Shown here in pieces: positions 10,503 to 18,731 of a DNA stretch of 34,254 nt (position 1 is the stretch's first letter; every line of letters begins with the position of its first letter). The DNA is from Alphaproteobacteria bacterium. GTDB lineage: Bacteria; Pseudomonadota; Alphaproteobacteria; GCA-2731375. A model generated the notes under the pieces. That model was not told where the DNA came from and made no database searches. It saw only the letters and a list, made by a program, of their open reading frames with translations. Made by a program: the position numbers and the translations under genes. Location: assembly GCA_030746635.1 (NCBI GenBank), contig JASLMH010000034.1:1-34254 (forward strand), in the 5' to 3' direction.

Positions 10503-12098
10503 CTAGTTGGCCAAACTTGGCCCCGGCCGCAGCGGCGCGACCGGTGCCTGGCGGGCGCGCGGCGTGCGCAGGAACCAGGCGGGGATCATCGCGACGAAAT
10601 AGACCAAGGCGACGAACAGGAAGATGTCCCGGAAGGCCATCATGCTGGCTTGCAAATAGACCGTTTGGCCGATCAGGTACAGCGCGCCGAAGGGAAGCAT
10701 CTCGAACGGCCAGCCCATCTGCCCCAGCAGATGCGAAATGCGGCCGATCACGTCCATGGTGATGATGTTGTCGGGGGTCTGCAGTCCGGCATAGCCGTCG
10801 GCGAAAAATGCCGTTCGCTGCTGTAAGCCGACGGCCATCAGGTTGACCCCGAAGGCGCCGCCCAACTGGCGGACGAAATTGATCGCGCCCGAGCCCTGGC
10901 TCAACATCTCGTTGCTCAGTGTACTGAGGGCGCTGACCGACAAGGTGGGCATGACCGCGACCAGGCCCACCCGGCCGATCATGATCCAGATGGCGAAGGT
11001 CCAGAACGGCGTGTCGGTGTGGGCCTGCATCATCAGGATCGAGGAAAAGGCGAACACGAACAGCCCGGTCGCAACCAGCAGGTGCCGCGGCAGGCGGTCG
11101 GCCATGCGGCCGGCGATCGGAAACGCGATCATCATCAGGATACCGCCCGGCACCATCAACAGGCCCGAACGGGTCGGCGAATAGCCCTGGATGGTCTGCA
11201 CGAACAACGGCACCAGATAGGTCGAACCGAACAGCCCGGCGCCCAGCACCGAGCCGACCAGGGCGGCGGCGAGGAAATTCCGGTTTGTGAACAGCCGCAG
11301 TTGCAGGATCGGATTCGGCGTATTCAGCTCCCACAGGATAAAGGCGACGCCACTGAAGGCGGCGACGGAGATATAGACCGCGATGATCGGCGCCTGCCAG
11401 CCCTCGCGCTGGCCATTGGACAGGCCGGTCAGCAGGCAGCCAATGAACAAGGCGATCAGAACGAAGCCGGTCCAATCGAAGGCCGGACGCGGACCGACAT
11501 GGTCGCGGCGGGGCATGAATATGGTGGCGAGGAGGATGCCGGCCACGGCCGCCGGCGCCGACATGAAGAACACATAGGGCCAGCTGTAGGCGTCCAACAG
11601 CACGCCGCCCAGGGTGGGCCCCACGGCCGGGGCGACGATCACGCCGACGCCGAACAGCCCCATGGCCTTGCCCCGCTGCTCCATCGGGAAGACCTGGAAC
11701 ATCAACACCATCGACAGCGGCTGCACCAGCCCGGCGCCCGAGCCTTGCAAAATTCGGGCCAGGATCATCACGTCGACGTTGGGGCTCAAGCCACCCAGGA
11801 TGGCGCCGAAGGTGAACACCAACATCGCCGCGATATAAGTGTTGCGCATGCCGAACGAGCGCACGCACCAGTCATTCAACAGCATGCTGACGGTCATCGC
11901 CGCGATGAAGCCGGTGGCCAGCCAGTGCACGGTGTCCTGGCCGACCCCGAAGGCGCCCATGATGACCGGAATGGCGACGTTGATCATGGTCGCCGTCAGC
12001 ACCATGGCCATGGTGCCCATCATGGCGGTGAAGGAAACGTAGTAGCGGTACCGCGGGCCGAAGCGCGCGAACATTTCCTCAATCGCGGGCGATTGCAA
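10503..12098 (-). CDS. EmrB-like MFS drug exporter (DHA2 family), upstream copy
   Basis: A 531-residue paralogue of the gene at 8786-10393, with the same 14-helix layout and nearly identical landmarks: FARFGPRYRYYVSF at the start, NDWCVRSFGMRNTYIA, and GVIVAPAVGPTLGGVLLDA in motif C. The start is TTG at 12096-12098, with GAGG six bases before it. It overlaps the end of the adaptor gene by 20 bases, indicating translational coupling. It is the likely primary partner of the EmrA-like adaptor for proton-driven drug export. The tandem copy may broaden substrate range. Confidence 0.92.
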   Translation of the reverse strand: MQSPAIEEMFARFGPRYRYYVSFTAMMGTMAMVLTATMINVAIPVIMGAFGVGQDTVHWLATGFIAAMTVSMLLNDWCVRSFGMRNTYIAAMLVFTFGAILGGLSPNVDVMILARILQGSGAGLVQPLSMVLMFQVFPMEQRGKAMGLFGVGVIVAPAVGPTLGGVLLDAYSWPYVFFMSAPAAVAGILLATIFMPRRDHVGPRPAFDWTGFVLIALFIGCLLTGLSNGQREGWQAPIIAVYISVAAFSGVAFILWELNTPNPILQLRLFTNRNFLAAALVGSVLGAGLFGSTYLVPLFVQTIQGYSPTRSGLLMVPGGILMMIAFPIAGRMADRLPRHLLVATGLFVFAFSSILMMQAHTDTPFWTFAIWIMIGRVGLVAVMPTLSVSALSTLSNEMLSQGSGAINFVRQLGGAFGVNLMAVGLQQRTAFFADGYAGLQTPDNIITMDVIGRISHLLGQMGWPFEMLPFGALYLIGQTVYLQASMMAFRDIFLFVALVYFVAMIPAWFLRTPRARQAPVAPLRPGPSLAN

Positions 12099-13245
12099 TT
12101 TCCACCTCGACCATCATCCCGGGCCGCAGCAGACCCTCGACCTGGGGAATGGCGATCTTCACCGGCAGGCGCTGGGTGATCTTGGTGAAGCTGCCTGAGG
12201 GGTTGGGGCTGGGCAACAGGGCGAACTGGTTGGTCGCGGCAAAGCCGATGCGCACTACCTCGCCGACCGGTTTCAGGTCGGGATAGGCATCGACCGAGAT
12301 CCGCGCCTTGGAACCGACGCGGACGTTGCGGATATCGGTTTCCTTGACGTTGGCCTCGATCCAGATGTTCTTGGGATTGTGGATCAGCAACAGGCGCTGG
12401 CCGCGGGAAACGAATTCGCCGGCCTCGATGAAGACGCGGTCGACGATGCCGCTGCCGGTGGCCTTGATGGTGCGGTCGCCAAGGTCGATTTCCTGGCGCC
12501 GGCGCTGAGTGTTCAGGCGTTCCTCGTCAAACCCCAGACCGGCGATGTGCCGGTGCAAGACGTCGATGCGCTGGCGATCGGCCTTGGCCTCCAGCACCGC
12601 CGCCGTCGCCTGGGCGACATCGGCCTGCGCCTTCAGCGATTGCTGGCTGGCCAGGCGATAGGCGGTGCGCAGGTTCTCCCACCGCTGACGCGAGATGACC
12701 TTCTTGTTCAACAGGGATTGGCCGCGCTCGAAATCGGTGCGCACCTGCTCCAGTTCGGTGTCGACGGCGGCATTCGCCGCCTCGGCCGCCCGCAAGGCGG
12801 CCTCACTGGCATCGTAGCGGCCCTGGGTCTGCTGATCGATCATGCGGATTTCCGCCTCGATCCGCTCCCGCTCGGCCCGCAGGGATTGCCGCTCGGCATC
12901 GATTTCTTCCAGCCGCAGCCGGGAATCGCGGTCGTCGATGATGACCAAGGGCTGCGTCGCCTCGACCACCGTGCCCTCGCTGACCGCCACCTTGGTCACC
13001 CAGCCCTCGATCCGGCTACCCACGGTGATCATGTCGGCCTTGATGCGGGCGTCGTAGACCACGACGTTGGTGTAGCGGCCATAGACCCAATAGATCAGGC
13101 CGGCGACGCCGACCAGTACCGCCAGGATCAGCAGCAGCCGGCCGATCGCCCGCTTCGCCCGCGAACGGCCGGGCGGCAGCGTGGCGCCGTCGGTTTGCCT
13201 GTCTTCCTGCGCTTCCAAGCGCGCCGTTGTCGATTTGTCGTTCAC
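12079..13245 (-). CDS. emrA: EmrA-like HlyD-family membrane fusion protein
   Basis: A 388-residue periplasmic adaptor that links an inner-membrane pump to the outer membrane. Residues 1-33 are cytoplasmic, with one transmembrane helix at about 34-55. A first lipoyl half follows (DMITVGSRIEGWVTKVAVSEG), then a long alpha-hairpin of heptad-rich sequence (about 105-225, rich in Glu, Arg, Ala), a second lipoyl half (DRTIKATGSGIVDRVFIEAGEFV), and a beta-barrel section with IWIEANVKETDIRNVRVG. The start is GTG at 13243-13245, five bases after the marR stop. Organisation with the following MFS gene matches EmrAB systems; AcrA/RND pairing is unlikely because no RND pump is near. Confidence 0.9.
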   Translation of the reverse strand: MNDKSTTARLEAQEDRQTDGATLPPGRSRAKRAIGRLLLILAVLVGVAGLIYWVYGRYTNVVVYDARIKADMITVGSRIEGWVTKVAVSEGTVVEATQPLVIIDDRDSRLRLEEIDAERQSLRAERERIEAEIRMIDQQTQGRYDASEAALRAAEAANAAVDTELEQVRTDFERGQSLLNKKVISRQRWENLRTAYRLASQQSLKAQADVAQATAAVLEAKADRQRIDVLHRHIAGLGFDEERLNTQRRRQEIDLGDRTIKATGSGIVDRVFIEAGEFVSRGQRLLLIHNPKNIWIEANVKETDIRNVRVGSKARISVDAYPDLKPVGEVVRIGFAATNQFALLPSPNPSGSFTKITQRLPVKIAIPQVEGLLRPGMMVEVEIAIARD

Positions 13246-13249
13246 GTAC

Positions 13250-13735
13250 TCAATCCGAACCCGAAGCTATTTCCAATTCGTTCATCAGTGCCTGGGGCGG
13301 GCCGTCCAGGCCTTCCCCGGCGTTTCGTTTGACCTGCTCGAACACCCGCATGCAATGGTGCAGGTCATCATCGGTGATCGATTTCAGGAAATCCCGGCGC
13401 AGCTTGGTAGCCACCCGCGCGAACTCCTTATGCATGGCCCGGCCCTGATCGGTCAAATGGACGGTTTTCACCCGCCGGTCCCGGTCATCCAGGCGGCGTT
13501 CGATCAGGCCGTGTTCCTCCAGCTTGTCGAGAATCGGCACCAGGGTCGGCCCCTCGACGCCGACGAACCGGGCCAGATCCTTTTGCTGGTAGCCGTCGGC
13601 CTGCCGGGCGAGATGGACCAGCACGATCCAACGGGCCTGGGTCAGGCCATGCGGCCGCATCTGTTCGTCCAGCCGGGCCCGCCACCAGCGCGCCAAGCGG
13701 CCCAATTGAAAGCCGAATTCCTCGCGGACATCCAT
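13250..13735 (-). CDS. MarR-family transcriptional regulator
   Basis: A 161-residue winged-helix repressor. The HTH lies around residues 50-75 (QKDLARFVGVEGPTLVPILDKLEEHGLI) and is followed by the wing RRLDDRDRRVKTVHLTDQG, the family hallmark. The N-terminal helix and the C-terminal helices make the dimer. It is the first gene of the efflux operon, so it probably represses itself and the pump until a ligand binds, as MarR, EmrR and similar proteins do. The ribosome-binding site before ATG 13733-13735 is weak. A palindromic candidate operator lies 48 bases upstream. Confidence 0.92.
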   Translation of the reverse strand: MDVREEFGFQLGRLARWWRARLDEQMRPHGLTQARWIVLVHLARQADGYQQKDLARFVGVEGPTLVPILDKLEEHGLIERRLDDRDRRVKTVHLTDQGRAMHKEFARVATKLRRDFLKSITDDDLHHCMRVFEQVKRNAGEGLDGPPQALMNELEIASGSD

Positions 13736-13763
13736 GAAAGCGCCGTTTCACACAAACTCAATA

Positions 13764-13795
13764 GATGGCTAACTTATAGATAGCTAATTATTAGC
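13764..13795. promoter_or_regulatory. Candidate MarR operator (dyad plus degenerate copy)
   Basis: GCTAAT-T-ATTAGC at 13783-13795 is a perfect 6-bp inverted repeat with one central base. Fifteen bases earlier a related unit (GGCTAACTTATAG) lies in the same phase, giving two tandem sites. It sits in the AT-rich gap between marR and the divergent NIPSNAP gene, the usual place for a MarR-type operator, and could affect both directions. Confidence 0.5.
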
Positions 13796-13872
13796 ATACT
13801 ATTAATTTGTACGCAATCAGTCCCGGGATCATTCGCGGTTCCGAACGCCCGCACCATCGCCGCGCCGGCGTC

Positions 13873-13881
13873 TGGTATAGA
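13873..13881 (+). promoter_or_regulatory. Possible extended -10 promoter for the NIPSNAP gene
   Basis: TGG followed by TATAGA has the extended -10 form. It lies about 40 bases upstream of the ATG at 13922. No convincing -35 element is seen at 17 bases, so this is tentative. Confidence 0.3.
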
Positions 13882-13921
13882 ATGTCGCCGAGTCGTTAGC
13901 CAGGAAACCAAGGAGAACCCC

Positions 13922-14242
13922 ATGCTGTTCGATGTCCGTACCTACACCTGCCGCCCCGGAACCATCAATCGACACCTGGAACTGTATGCCGAAAAAGGCT
14001 TCGGTCCGCAGAGCCGCAACCTGGGCCAACCGCTGGTCTACATGAAATGCGAAACCGGCGATCCCAACCAGTACGTCCATATCTGGGTCTACGAGAACGC
14101 CGGCGACCGGGAAGCCAAGCGGGCCGCCCTGTGGGCCGATCCGGACTGGATCGCCTATACCCAGGCCAGCGCCGAGCTGGGGGCGTTGGAAAAGCAGGAA
14201 AACAAGCTGATGGTGCCAACCGACTTCAGCCCGGTGAAATAG
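13922..14242 (+). CDS. NIPSNAP family protein
   Basis: A 106-residue protein with the ferredoxin-like dimeric alpha/beta-barrel pattern of NIPSNAP proteins. It starts MLFDVRTYTCRPGTINRHLELY, followed by QPLVYMKCETGDPNQYVHIWVYEN and a helix ending DPDWIAYTQ. Members of the family are small and often accompany oxidoreductases; their biochemical role is poorly defined. AAGGAG lies six bases before the ATG. The gene is 33 bases ahead of a luciferase-like oxidoreductase on the same strand, so the two probably form an operon for degrading or modifying a small molecule. Confidence 0.85.
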   Translation: MLFDVRTYTCRPGTINRHLELYAEKGFGPQSRNLGQPLVYMKCETGDPNQYVHIWVYENAGDREAKRAALWADPDWIAYTQASAELGALEKQENKLMVPTDFSPVK

Positions 14243-14275
14243 CCCGGTCCGGCCGATAACCAAGGAAGCCGCGAG

Positions 14276-15253
14276 ATGACCCTGCGTTTGGACGAGAGGA
14301 TGCGTTTCGGCATCCAGACCATGCACCGGCGTACCGAACCGGCCGAGGGCCCCTGGCTGCCGGAGGCCGAGGACGGCCGCGCCCTGGTCGAGATGATCGA
14401 CGGTTTGGGCTACGATTCCCTGTGGCTGGGCGACCATCTGTCGTTCGCCATCCCGATCCTCGATCCACTGATCCAGCTGGCCCAGGCGGCCGCCTATAGC
14501 GACCGTCTATTGCTGGGCGTCGGCGTCTACCTGTTGCCGTTGCGGCATCCCGGGCCGGTGGCCAAACAGGTCGCCACCCTGGATCACCTGTCGGGCGGCC
14601 GGCTCATCTTCGGGGTCGGGGTCGGCGGCGAATTCAAGACCGATTATGCCGTCGCCGGCGTGCCGCTGGCCGAGCGGGGCGCCCGCTTGAGCGAGGCCAT
14701 CGCGGTGCTGCGCAAATTGTGGAGCGGCAAGCCGGTCGCCCACGAGGGCCGCTTCTTCGGCTTTTCGGAGCTGACCATGTCGCCGCCCGCCCGGCAATCG
14801 GGCGGTCCGCCGATCTGGTGCGGCGGCCGCTCCGAGGCGGCGTTAAGGCGGGCCGGGGTGATGGCCGATGGCTGGATATCCTATGTCGTGACGCCCGAGA
14901 TGTTCCAGCAATCGCTGGATCGTATCCGTGGCGAAGCGGAAGCCGCCGGCCGCGAGGCCGGCCCCTTCGGTACCGGACATCTGTTGTTCGCCTGCGTCGA
15001 CGACAGCTACGAAACCGCCCTGGACAAGGCGACGGAAACCCTCAGCGTCCGCTACGCCATGGATTTTCGCGAGGCGGCCAGGAAATATTGCGCCCTGGGC
15101 AGGCCCGAGGACGTGGCCGAACGGCTGGTGGAATTCCACGGCGCCGGGGTCCGCCACGTGGTCATGGACTTCGTCGGCCCCTATGAGGAGCGGGACCGGC
15201 AGTTCGAACGCTTCGCCAGGGAGGTGCTGCCGCTGATGGCCGACTACCGCTAG
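14276..15253 (+). CDS. LLM class flavin-dependent oxidoreductase
   Basis: A 325-residue TIM-barrel protein of the bacterial luciferase superfamily, which uses FMN or F420. Typical elements are MRFGIQT at the start, GYDSLWLGDHLSF, the strand LLLGVGVYLLPLRHPGPVAKQVATLDHLSGGRLIFGVGVGG split across residues ~85-125, the helix SEAIAVLRKLWSG, PIWCGGRSEAALRRAG, and ADGWISYV. Substrate not deducible. ATG 14276 has AAGGAAG eight bases upstream; a later ATG at 14300 (MRFGIQT) is an alternative start. Likely cotranscribed with the NIPSNAP gene. Confidence 0.88.
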   Translation: MTLRLDERMRFGIQTMHRRTEPAEGPWLPEAEDGRALVEMIDGLGYDSLWLGDHLSFAIPILDPLIQLAQAAAYSDRLLLGVGVYLLPLRHPGPVAKQVATLDHLSGGRLIFGVGVGGEFKTDYAVAGVPLAERGARLSEAIAVLRKLWSGKPVAHEGRFFGFSELTMSPPARQSGGPPIWCGGRSEAALRRAGVMADGWISYVVTPEMFQQSLDRIRGEAEAAGREAGPFGTGHLLFACVDDSYETALDKATETLSVRYAMDFREAARKYCALGRPEDVAERLVEFHGAGVRHVVMDFVGPYEERDRQFERFAREVLPLMADYR

Positions 15254-15411
15254 AAGATCCGGGCCCGATTCCAGCCGAACGGCCAAAAAGAAAAGTTCCG
15301 GGCGGCCGATCGGAATCGGCGGCGGTCGACAATCTGTGATGGTGGCTGAATTCAGAAATATTCAATTTTGCCGGTAGCCGGCGCGATTCAAAACTTCGAG
15401 AAATCAGCCGG

Positions 15412-15430
15412 TTAGTTAACCGTTAACCAT
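15412..15430 (+). promoter_or_regulatory. CtrA-like site, distal
   Basis: TTAG-N7-TTAACC (15412-15428) is a near-consensus full CtrA site and ends in the half-site TTAACCAT (15423-15430). A reverse-oriented copy ATGGTTAA lies at 15463-15470. The match is to the motif known from Caulobacter and relatives; binding is inferred. Confidence 0.35.
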
Positions 15431-15532
15431 GAATTACCTTACAACATGACTATCCGGGATCTATGGTTAACACGCCGGTTTCTCCTGCGAATACATTGCT
15501 TGCAACTATTTTGAATCCGCATTACTATCAAG

Positions 15533-15548
15533 TTAACAAAGCGTTAAC
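15533..15548 (+). promoter_or_regulatory. Perfect CtrA-type full site TTAA-N7-TTAAC
   Basis: TTAA (15533-15536) and TTAAC (15544-15548) are separated by exactly seven bases, the consensus for the cell-cycle regulator CtrA of alphaproteobacteria. It lies 39 bases before the GTG start at 15588, in promoter position. Confidence 0.45.
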
Positions 15549-15587
15549 CCAAGCCTAGTTTGTCGCGATATCGTCAGGGGTGGCCCG

Positions 15588-16010
15588 GTGTCGTCAATTC
15601 TAAAGTGGATGTTTCCAATTCTCGCGGTACCGATTTCCGCCGCTTTCCTGTGGGTCGGCTGCATCGGCATATTCGTTGTCGACAACGCAATCCGCATGCC
15701 GTCATACGCGCTGTATGCGCTGACCGGCGTGATCATCTTCATGAGCCTGGGAACCGGCCTGCGGGTCAGCCGGGATTTGGCCAATATCCTGCGCTGGCTG
15801 GTGTTGCGCCGGCTGGGACCGGCGACCTTCGCCGGCGAAGGCAACGCCGCGCCGGGTGGCGTGGTGACCGAAGACATCGTCCAGGACGGCGCGCAATTGC
15901 GGCTGGTGAAACGGGGTTTTCACGGTCCCACCGAACCGGTGCTGGCGAGCAGTCGACGACAATCGGAAGCGGATTCCGTGATTCCCTTGCGGGCGGTCCG
16001 CGAGCACTGA
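15588..16010 (+). CDS. Small two-helix membrane protein, unknown function
   Basis: A 140-residue protein I do not recognise. Two strongly hydrophobic segments (about 7-33 and 40-57) are followed by a basic stretch (RVSRDLANILRWLVLRRLG) and a polar cytoplasmic tail rich in Gly, Val and Arg. The start is GTG at 15588-15590 with AGGGG seven bases upstream; an overlapping ORF in another frame lacks hydrophobic or family character. It ends seven bases before the converging flavoprotein gene. CtrA-like sites upstream suggest cell-cycle or motility-linked expression, which is only an inference. Confidence 0.65.
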   Translation: MSSILKWMFPILAVPISAAFLWVGCIGIFVVDNAIRMPSYALYALTGVIIFMSLGTGLRVSRDLANILRWLVLRRLGPATFAGEGNAAPGGVVTEDIVQDGAQLRLVKRGFHGPTEPVLASSRRQSEADSVIPLRAVREH

Positions 16011-16017
16011 GGCTTCC

Positions 16018-17427
16018 CTAGCCCCCCTTTTCGTCTTCTCTTTGCGACCTTGTCTCGAGCACCGCTTCGGCGGGTAGCCCGGCGAGGTAGGCATCGATCG
16101 ACTTCGCCGCCCGATAGGCGCCGGCCAGACAGGCCGATACCGAGGGGCCGCCCAGATAATTGCCGGTCAGGAACAGCCCCGGACGCCGGTTCGGCAACTC
16201 GCCCAGAACCGTCGTCCGCTGGCCGTGGCCGGGACGGAACTGCGGCAGGCCGCGATCCCACTGCCGCACCCGCGCGACCACCGGTTGGCCGCTGGCGCCC
16301 AGCAGATCGCCGAACTCCTCGCGGGCCAGGGCGATCAGATCATCGGCCGGCAGGCGGGCCAGATCCGGCGAGCGATCGCCGCCGACATAGCCCGCCAGGG
16401 CCACGTGCCCCTTTGGCGCCCGGCCCGGGAACATCGTCGAACAGAATTGCGCACCGGTCAGCATCCGTGCCCCCTGCCCCGGCACGGCCAGATAGCCCAG
16501 GCCGTCCAGGGGGTGCGCCACCTGGCCCCGGCGATAGCCCAGGAACATGGTGGCCAAGGGCGGTGCCTCGATGCCATGGCAGGCCTCTGCCGCCGCGCCA
16601 TCCAACTCCTCCAGCAACATCCCGGCCACGTGCGACTGGGTCGCCAGCAACACCGTCCTGGCATGAACGACGCCATCGCGGGCCAGTTCGATGCGATAGC
16701 CGCCGGCCTCGGCGGTGATGGTCCGCACCGTGGCGCCGGTGCGCACGGCCCCGCCCAGCGATCGGGCCAGGGCCGCCGGCAGGGCGGCGACGCCGTCCCG
16801 CCACGAGATCAGGCGGCGGGCCGGCATCTGCCGGTTCGCCATGCGCCGCTTAATGATCCCGACGGTCACCGAGCCGTCCTCCCGCTCCATCTGCAACAGG
16901 GCCGGAAACAGCGCCCGCATGGACAGATCGTTGCCGACGCCGGCGAACATGCCACCGGCCAGCGGCTCGACCAGCTTGCGTTCGAATTCCCGGCCGAACC
17001 GGCGGCTCCAGAACGCCGCCACGGTCTCGTCGCCCTCGTCGCGACGGCGCGGCAGCAGCGGTTCGGCCAACAGCCGCAGCCGTCCCAGCGGCGTCAGCAG
17101 CCGCGAGGTCAGGATGCCGAAGGGATGGACGGCGATGCCGCGCAGGCCGCCATCGACGATATAGCGGCGGCGCACGGCATCGCCCAGGTCGACCACCTCG
17201 TCCTCGATGCCCAGGGCCGCCGACAACTCCGCGGCGTGCGGCAGGGTGGTGTTGATCGCCGAGGGACCGTGTTCCATCAGGAAACCGTCGGCCCGTTCGG
17301 ATATGGCATTGCCGCCCAGCCGCGCCTGGCGTTCCAGCACCATCACCTCATGGCCGCGCAGGCTGAGGCGATGGGCGGCGGTCAGGCCGGAGACGCCGGC
17401 CCCGACTATGGCGACGTCGACGTTCAT
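16018..17427 (-). CDS. hemY: Protoporphyrinogen oxidase-like FAD enzyme (HemY/HemG-type)
   Basis: A 469-residue flavoprotein of the HemY-type protoporphyrinogen/coproporphyrinogen oxidase group (also catalogued as hemG). The N-terminal dinucleotide fold reads VAIVGAGVSGLTAAHRL with the ribose-binding Glu in VMVLERQ and the GGNA motif. The C-terminal FAD motif is GLFLTGNYLGGPSVSACLAGAYRAA. These enzymes make the conjugated porphyrin just before iron insertion. A longer in-frame extension exists upstream, but ATG 17425-17427 begins exactly at the FAD fold and overlaps the radical SAM stop by four bases (ATGA). It is the last gene of the respiratory locus, so a role in supplying or altering heme for that locus is plausible. 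A related carotenoid-type desaturase cannot be excluded. Confidence 0.8.
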   Translation of the reverse strand: MNVDVAIVGAGVSGLTAAHRLSLRGHEVMVLERQARLGGNAISERADGFLMEHGPSAINTTLPHAAELSAALGIEDEVVDLGDAVRRRYIVDGGLRGIAVHPFGILTSRLLTPLGRLRLLAEPLLPRRRDEGDETVAAFWSRRFGREFERKLVEPLAGGMFAGVGNDLSMRALFPALLQMEREDGSVTVGIIKRRMANRQMPARRLISWRDGVAALPAALARSLGGAVRTGATVRTITAEAGGYRIELARDGVVHARTVLLATQSHVAGMLLEELDGAAAEACHGIEAPPLATMFLGYRRGQVAHPLDGLGYLAVPGQGARMLTGAQFCSTMFPGRAPKGHVALAGYVGGDRSPDLARLPADDLIALAREEFGDLLGASGQPVVARVRQWDRGLPQFRPGHGQRTTVLGELPNRRPGLFLTGNYLGGPSVSACLAGAYRAAKSIDAYLAGLPAEAVLETRSQREDEKGG

Positions 17428-18728
17428 TCCGCCGCCTTGTCCCCCGTTTGCCCGGCCTCGAAGCCGCCGGGCGGTCCGGCTTCGCCGAAACGGCGGCGCG
17501 CCAGGATCTGCAGATGTTCGGGGCGGACCTGCTGTTCGCCCTGTTCGTGCACATAGGCCTCGACCCGCTGGCGGACGAAGCGGCGGACGAACGAGGGCAC
17601 CCGTTTCAGCCGCAGCTCCGCCTCGGCGCTCCAACTCACCTTGGTGCCGGCCTGCAGCCCCGGTTCGATCACCGCGCCGCCTTGCGGCTGATAGCCACAC
17701 AGGAAATCCTCGCCCATCAGGTCGCCATCCCGGGCCATCGGCCGGGCCCGGCAGCCGCCGCACAGTTTGGCGTACTCGCAATCGCCGCAACGTCCCTGCA
17801 GTTTCGGCGCACGAAGCTCTTGAAAAACCGACCCTCGTTGCCAGGTGGCGGTGAAGCCTTGGCGCCGCACCGAGCCGGCCGAAACCTCCATGTAGGGACA
17901 GGGGGTGATCTCGCCGTCCGGCGTCACCCGGCAATAGCGGGTGCCGGCCAGGCAGCCCCCCGCCTCGTAGCCGTGGGCCAGGGTGATCGGCCAGTCGGGG
18001 TCCAACTCCATGGCCATGCGCTTGAAGTGCGGGGCGCATTTGGCCCGGATCAGCAAGTCCTTCTCCCGGTGCGCCGCCTCGGTGAGCTGGCGTAGGACGC
18101 GGTCATAGGTCTCGGCCGAGATGTTGGTGACCTTCTCGCCCCGGCCGGTGCAGACCAGGAAGAACACATTGAGGACCAGGGCGCCGGAGCTTTCCGCGAA
18201 GGCGATCATCTCGTCCAGTTCGTCGGCGTTGTCGTCGGTGACCGAGAAATGGATCTGGAAACTCAGGCCGCCGCGCCGGCAGGCGTCGATCGAGCGCATG
18301 GTGCGTTCCCAGGCACCGGGCAGGCCGCGAAAATCGTCATGGTAGGCCGGATCGAGGGAATCCAGACTGATGCCGACGCCCCGCACCCCGGCGGCCAGCA
18401 GCCGGGCCACCCGGTCGTCGTTCAACAGGGTGGCGTTGCTGCCGACCACCGCCATCAGGCCCAGATCGGTGGCGTGCCGGGTCAATTGCTCCAGGTCCGG
18501 GCGCATCATCGGTTCGCCGCCGGTGAACACCACCATGGTCTCGTCACTCAGGGCGGCGATCTCGTCCAGCACGCCCTTGACCTCGTCGGTGGTCAGCTCG
18601 TCGGCGGCGCCGTCGCTGCGGGTGCCCGCATCCAGATAACAATGGGCGCACTGCAAATTGCAGCGCTGGGTCAGGTTCAGGGCGACCAGAAACGGTGGAT
18701 CGACGGTGTCGTGCGGCCGGACCGACAT
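17424..18728 (-). CDS. Radical SAM/SPASM protein with C-terminal PCP_red-like domain
   Basis: A 434-residue iron-sulfur enzyme. The radical SAM cluster motif CX3CX2C is Cys23, Cys27 and Cys30 in RCNLQCAHC. It is followed by FTGGEPMMR and the strand GISLDSLDP, as in the NirJ/AhbC/AhbD/PqqE-like branch. A SPASM region carries C-X2-C-X5-C-X2-C (CGDCEYAKLCGGC) plus further Cys for auxiliary clusters. Residues ~366-415 (WSAEAELRLKRVPSFVRRF...) match the small PCP_red domain otherwise known from light-independent protochlorophyllide reductase. Family members modify tetrapyrroles or peptides. Overlap with the flavoprotein gene and a 3-base gap from the stress protein place it in one transcription unit. 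A heme- or oxidase-maturation role is an inference. Confidence 0.85.
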   Translation of the reverse strand: MSVRPHDTVDPPFLVALNLTQRCNLQCAHCYLDAGTRSDGAADELTTDEVKGVLDEIAALSDETMVVFTGGEPMMRPDLEQLTRHATDLGLMAVVGSNATLLNDDRVARLLAAGVRGVGISLDSLDPAYHDDFRGLPGAWERTMRSIDACRRGGLSFQIHFSVTDDNADELDEMIAFAESSGALVLNVFFLVCTGRGEKVTNISAETYDRVLRQLTEAAHREKDLLIRAKCAPHFKRMAMELDPDWPITLAHGYEAGGCLAGTRYCRVTPDGEITPCPYMEVSAGSVRRQGFTATWQRGSVFQELRAPKLQGRCGDCEYAKLCGGCRARPMARDGDLMGEDFLCGYQPQGGAVIEPGLQAGTKVSWSAEAELRLKRVPSFVRRFVRQRVEAYVHEQGEQQVRPEHLQILARRRFGEAGPPGGFEAGQTGDKAAE

Positions 18729-18731
18729 GGC

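Larger units (their letters stand above)
15254..15587. other. AT-rich intergenic spacer with repeated TTAAC motifs
   Basis: 334 bases with no ORF I can support. The first part carries a separated inverted repeat CCGATTCC (15265-15272) / GGAATCGG (15312-15319). From about 15350 on, the DNA is AT-rich with at least five TTAAC or GTTAA words, some arranged as CtrA-like sites (listed separately). It probably contains the promoter of the small membrane protein at 15588. Confidence 0.6.

Noticed and set aside
16018..18039. Apparent fusion of the flavoprotein with a 200-residue N-terminal extension
   Set aside because: The extension is out of frame with, and overlaps, the well-supported radical SAM gene. 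The FAD fold begins exactly at the internal ATG in an ATGA overlap.
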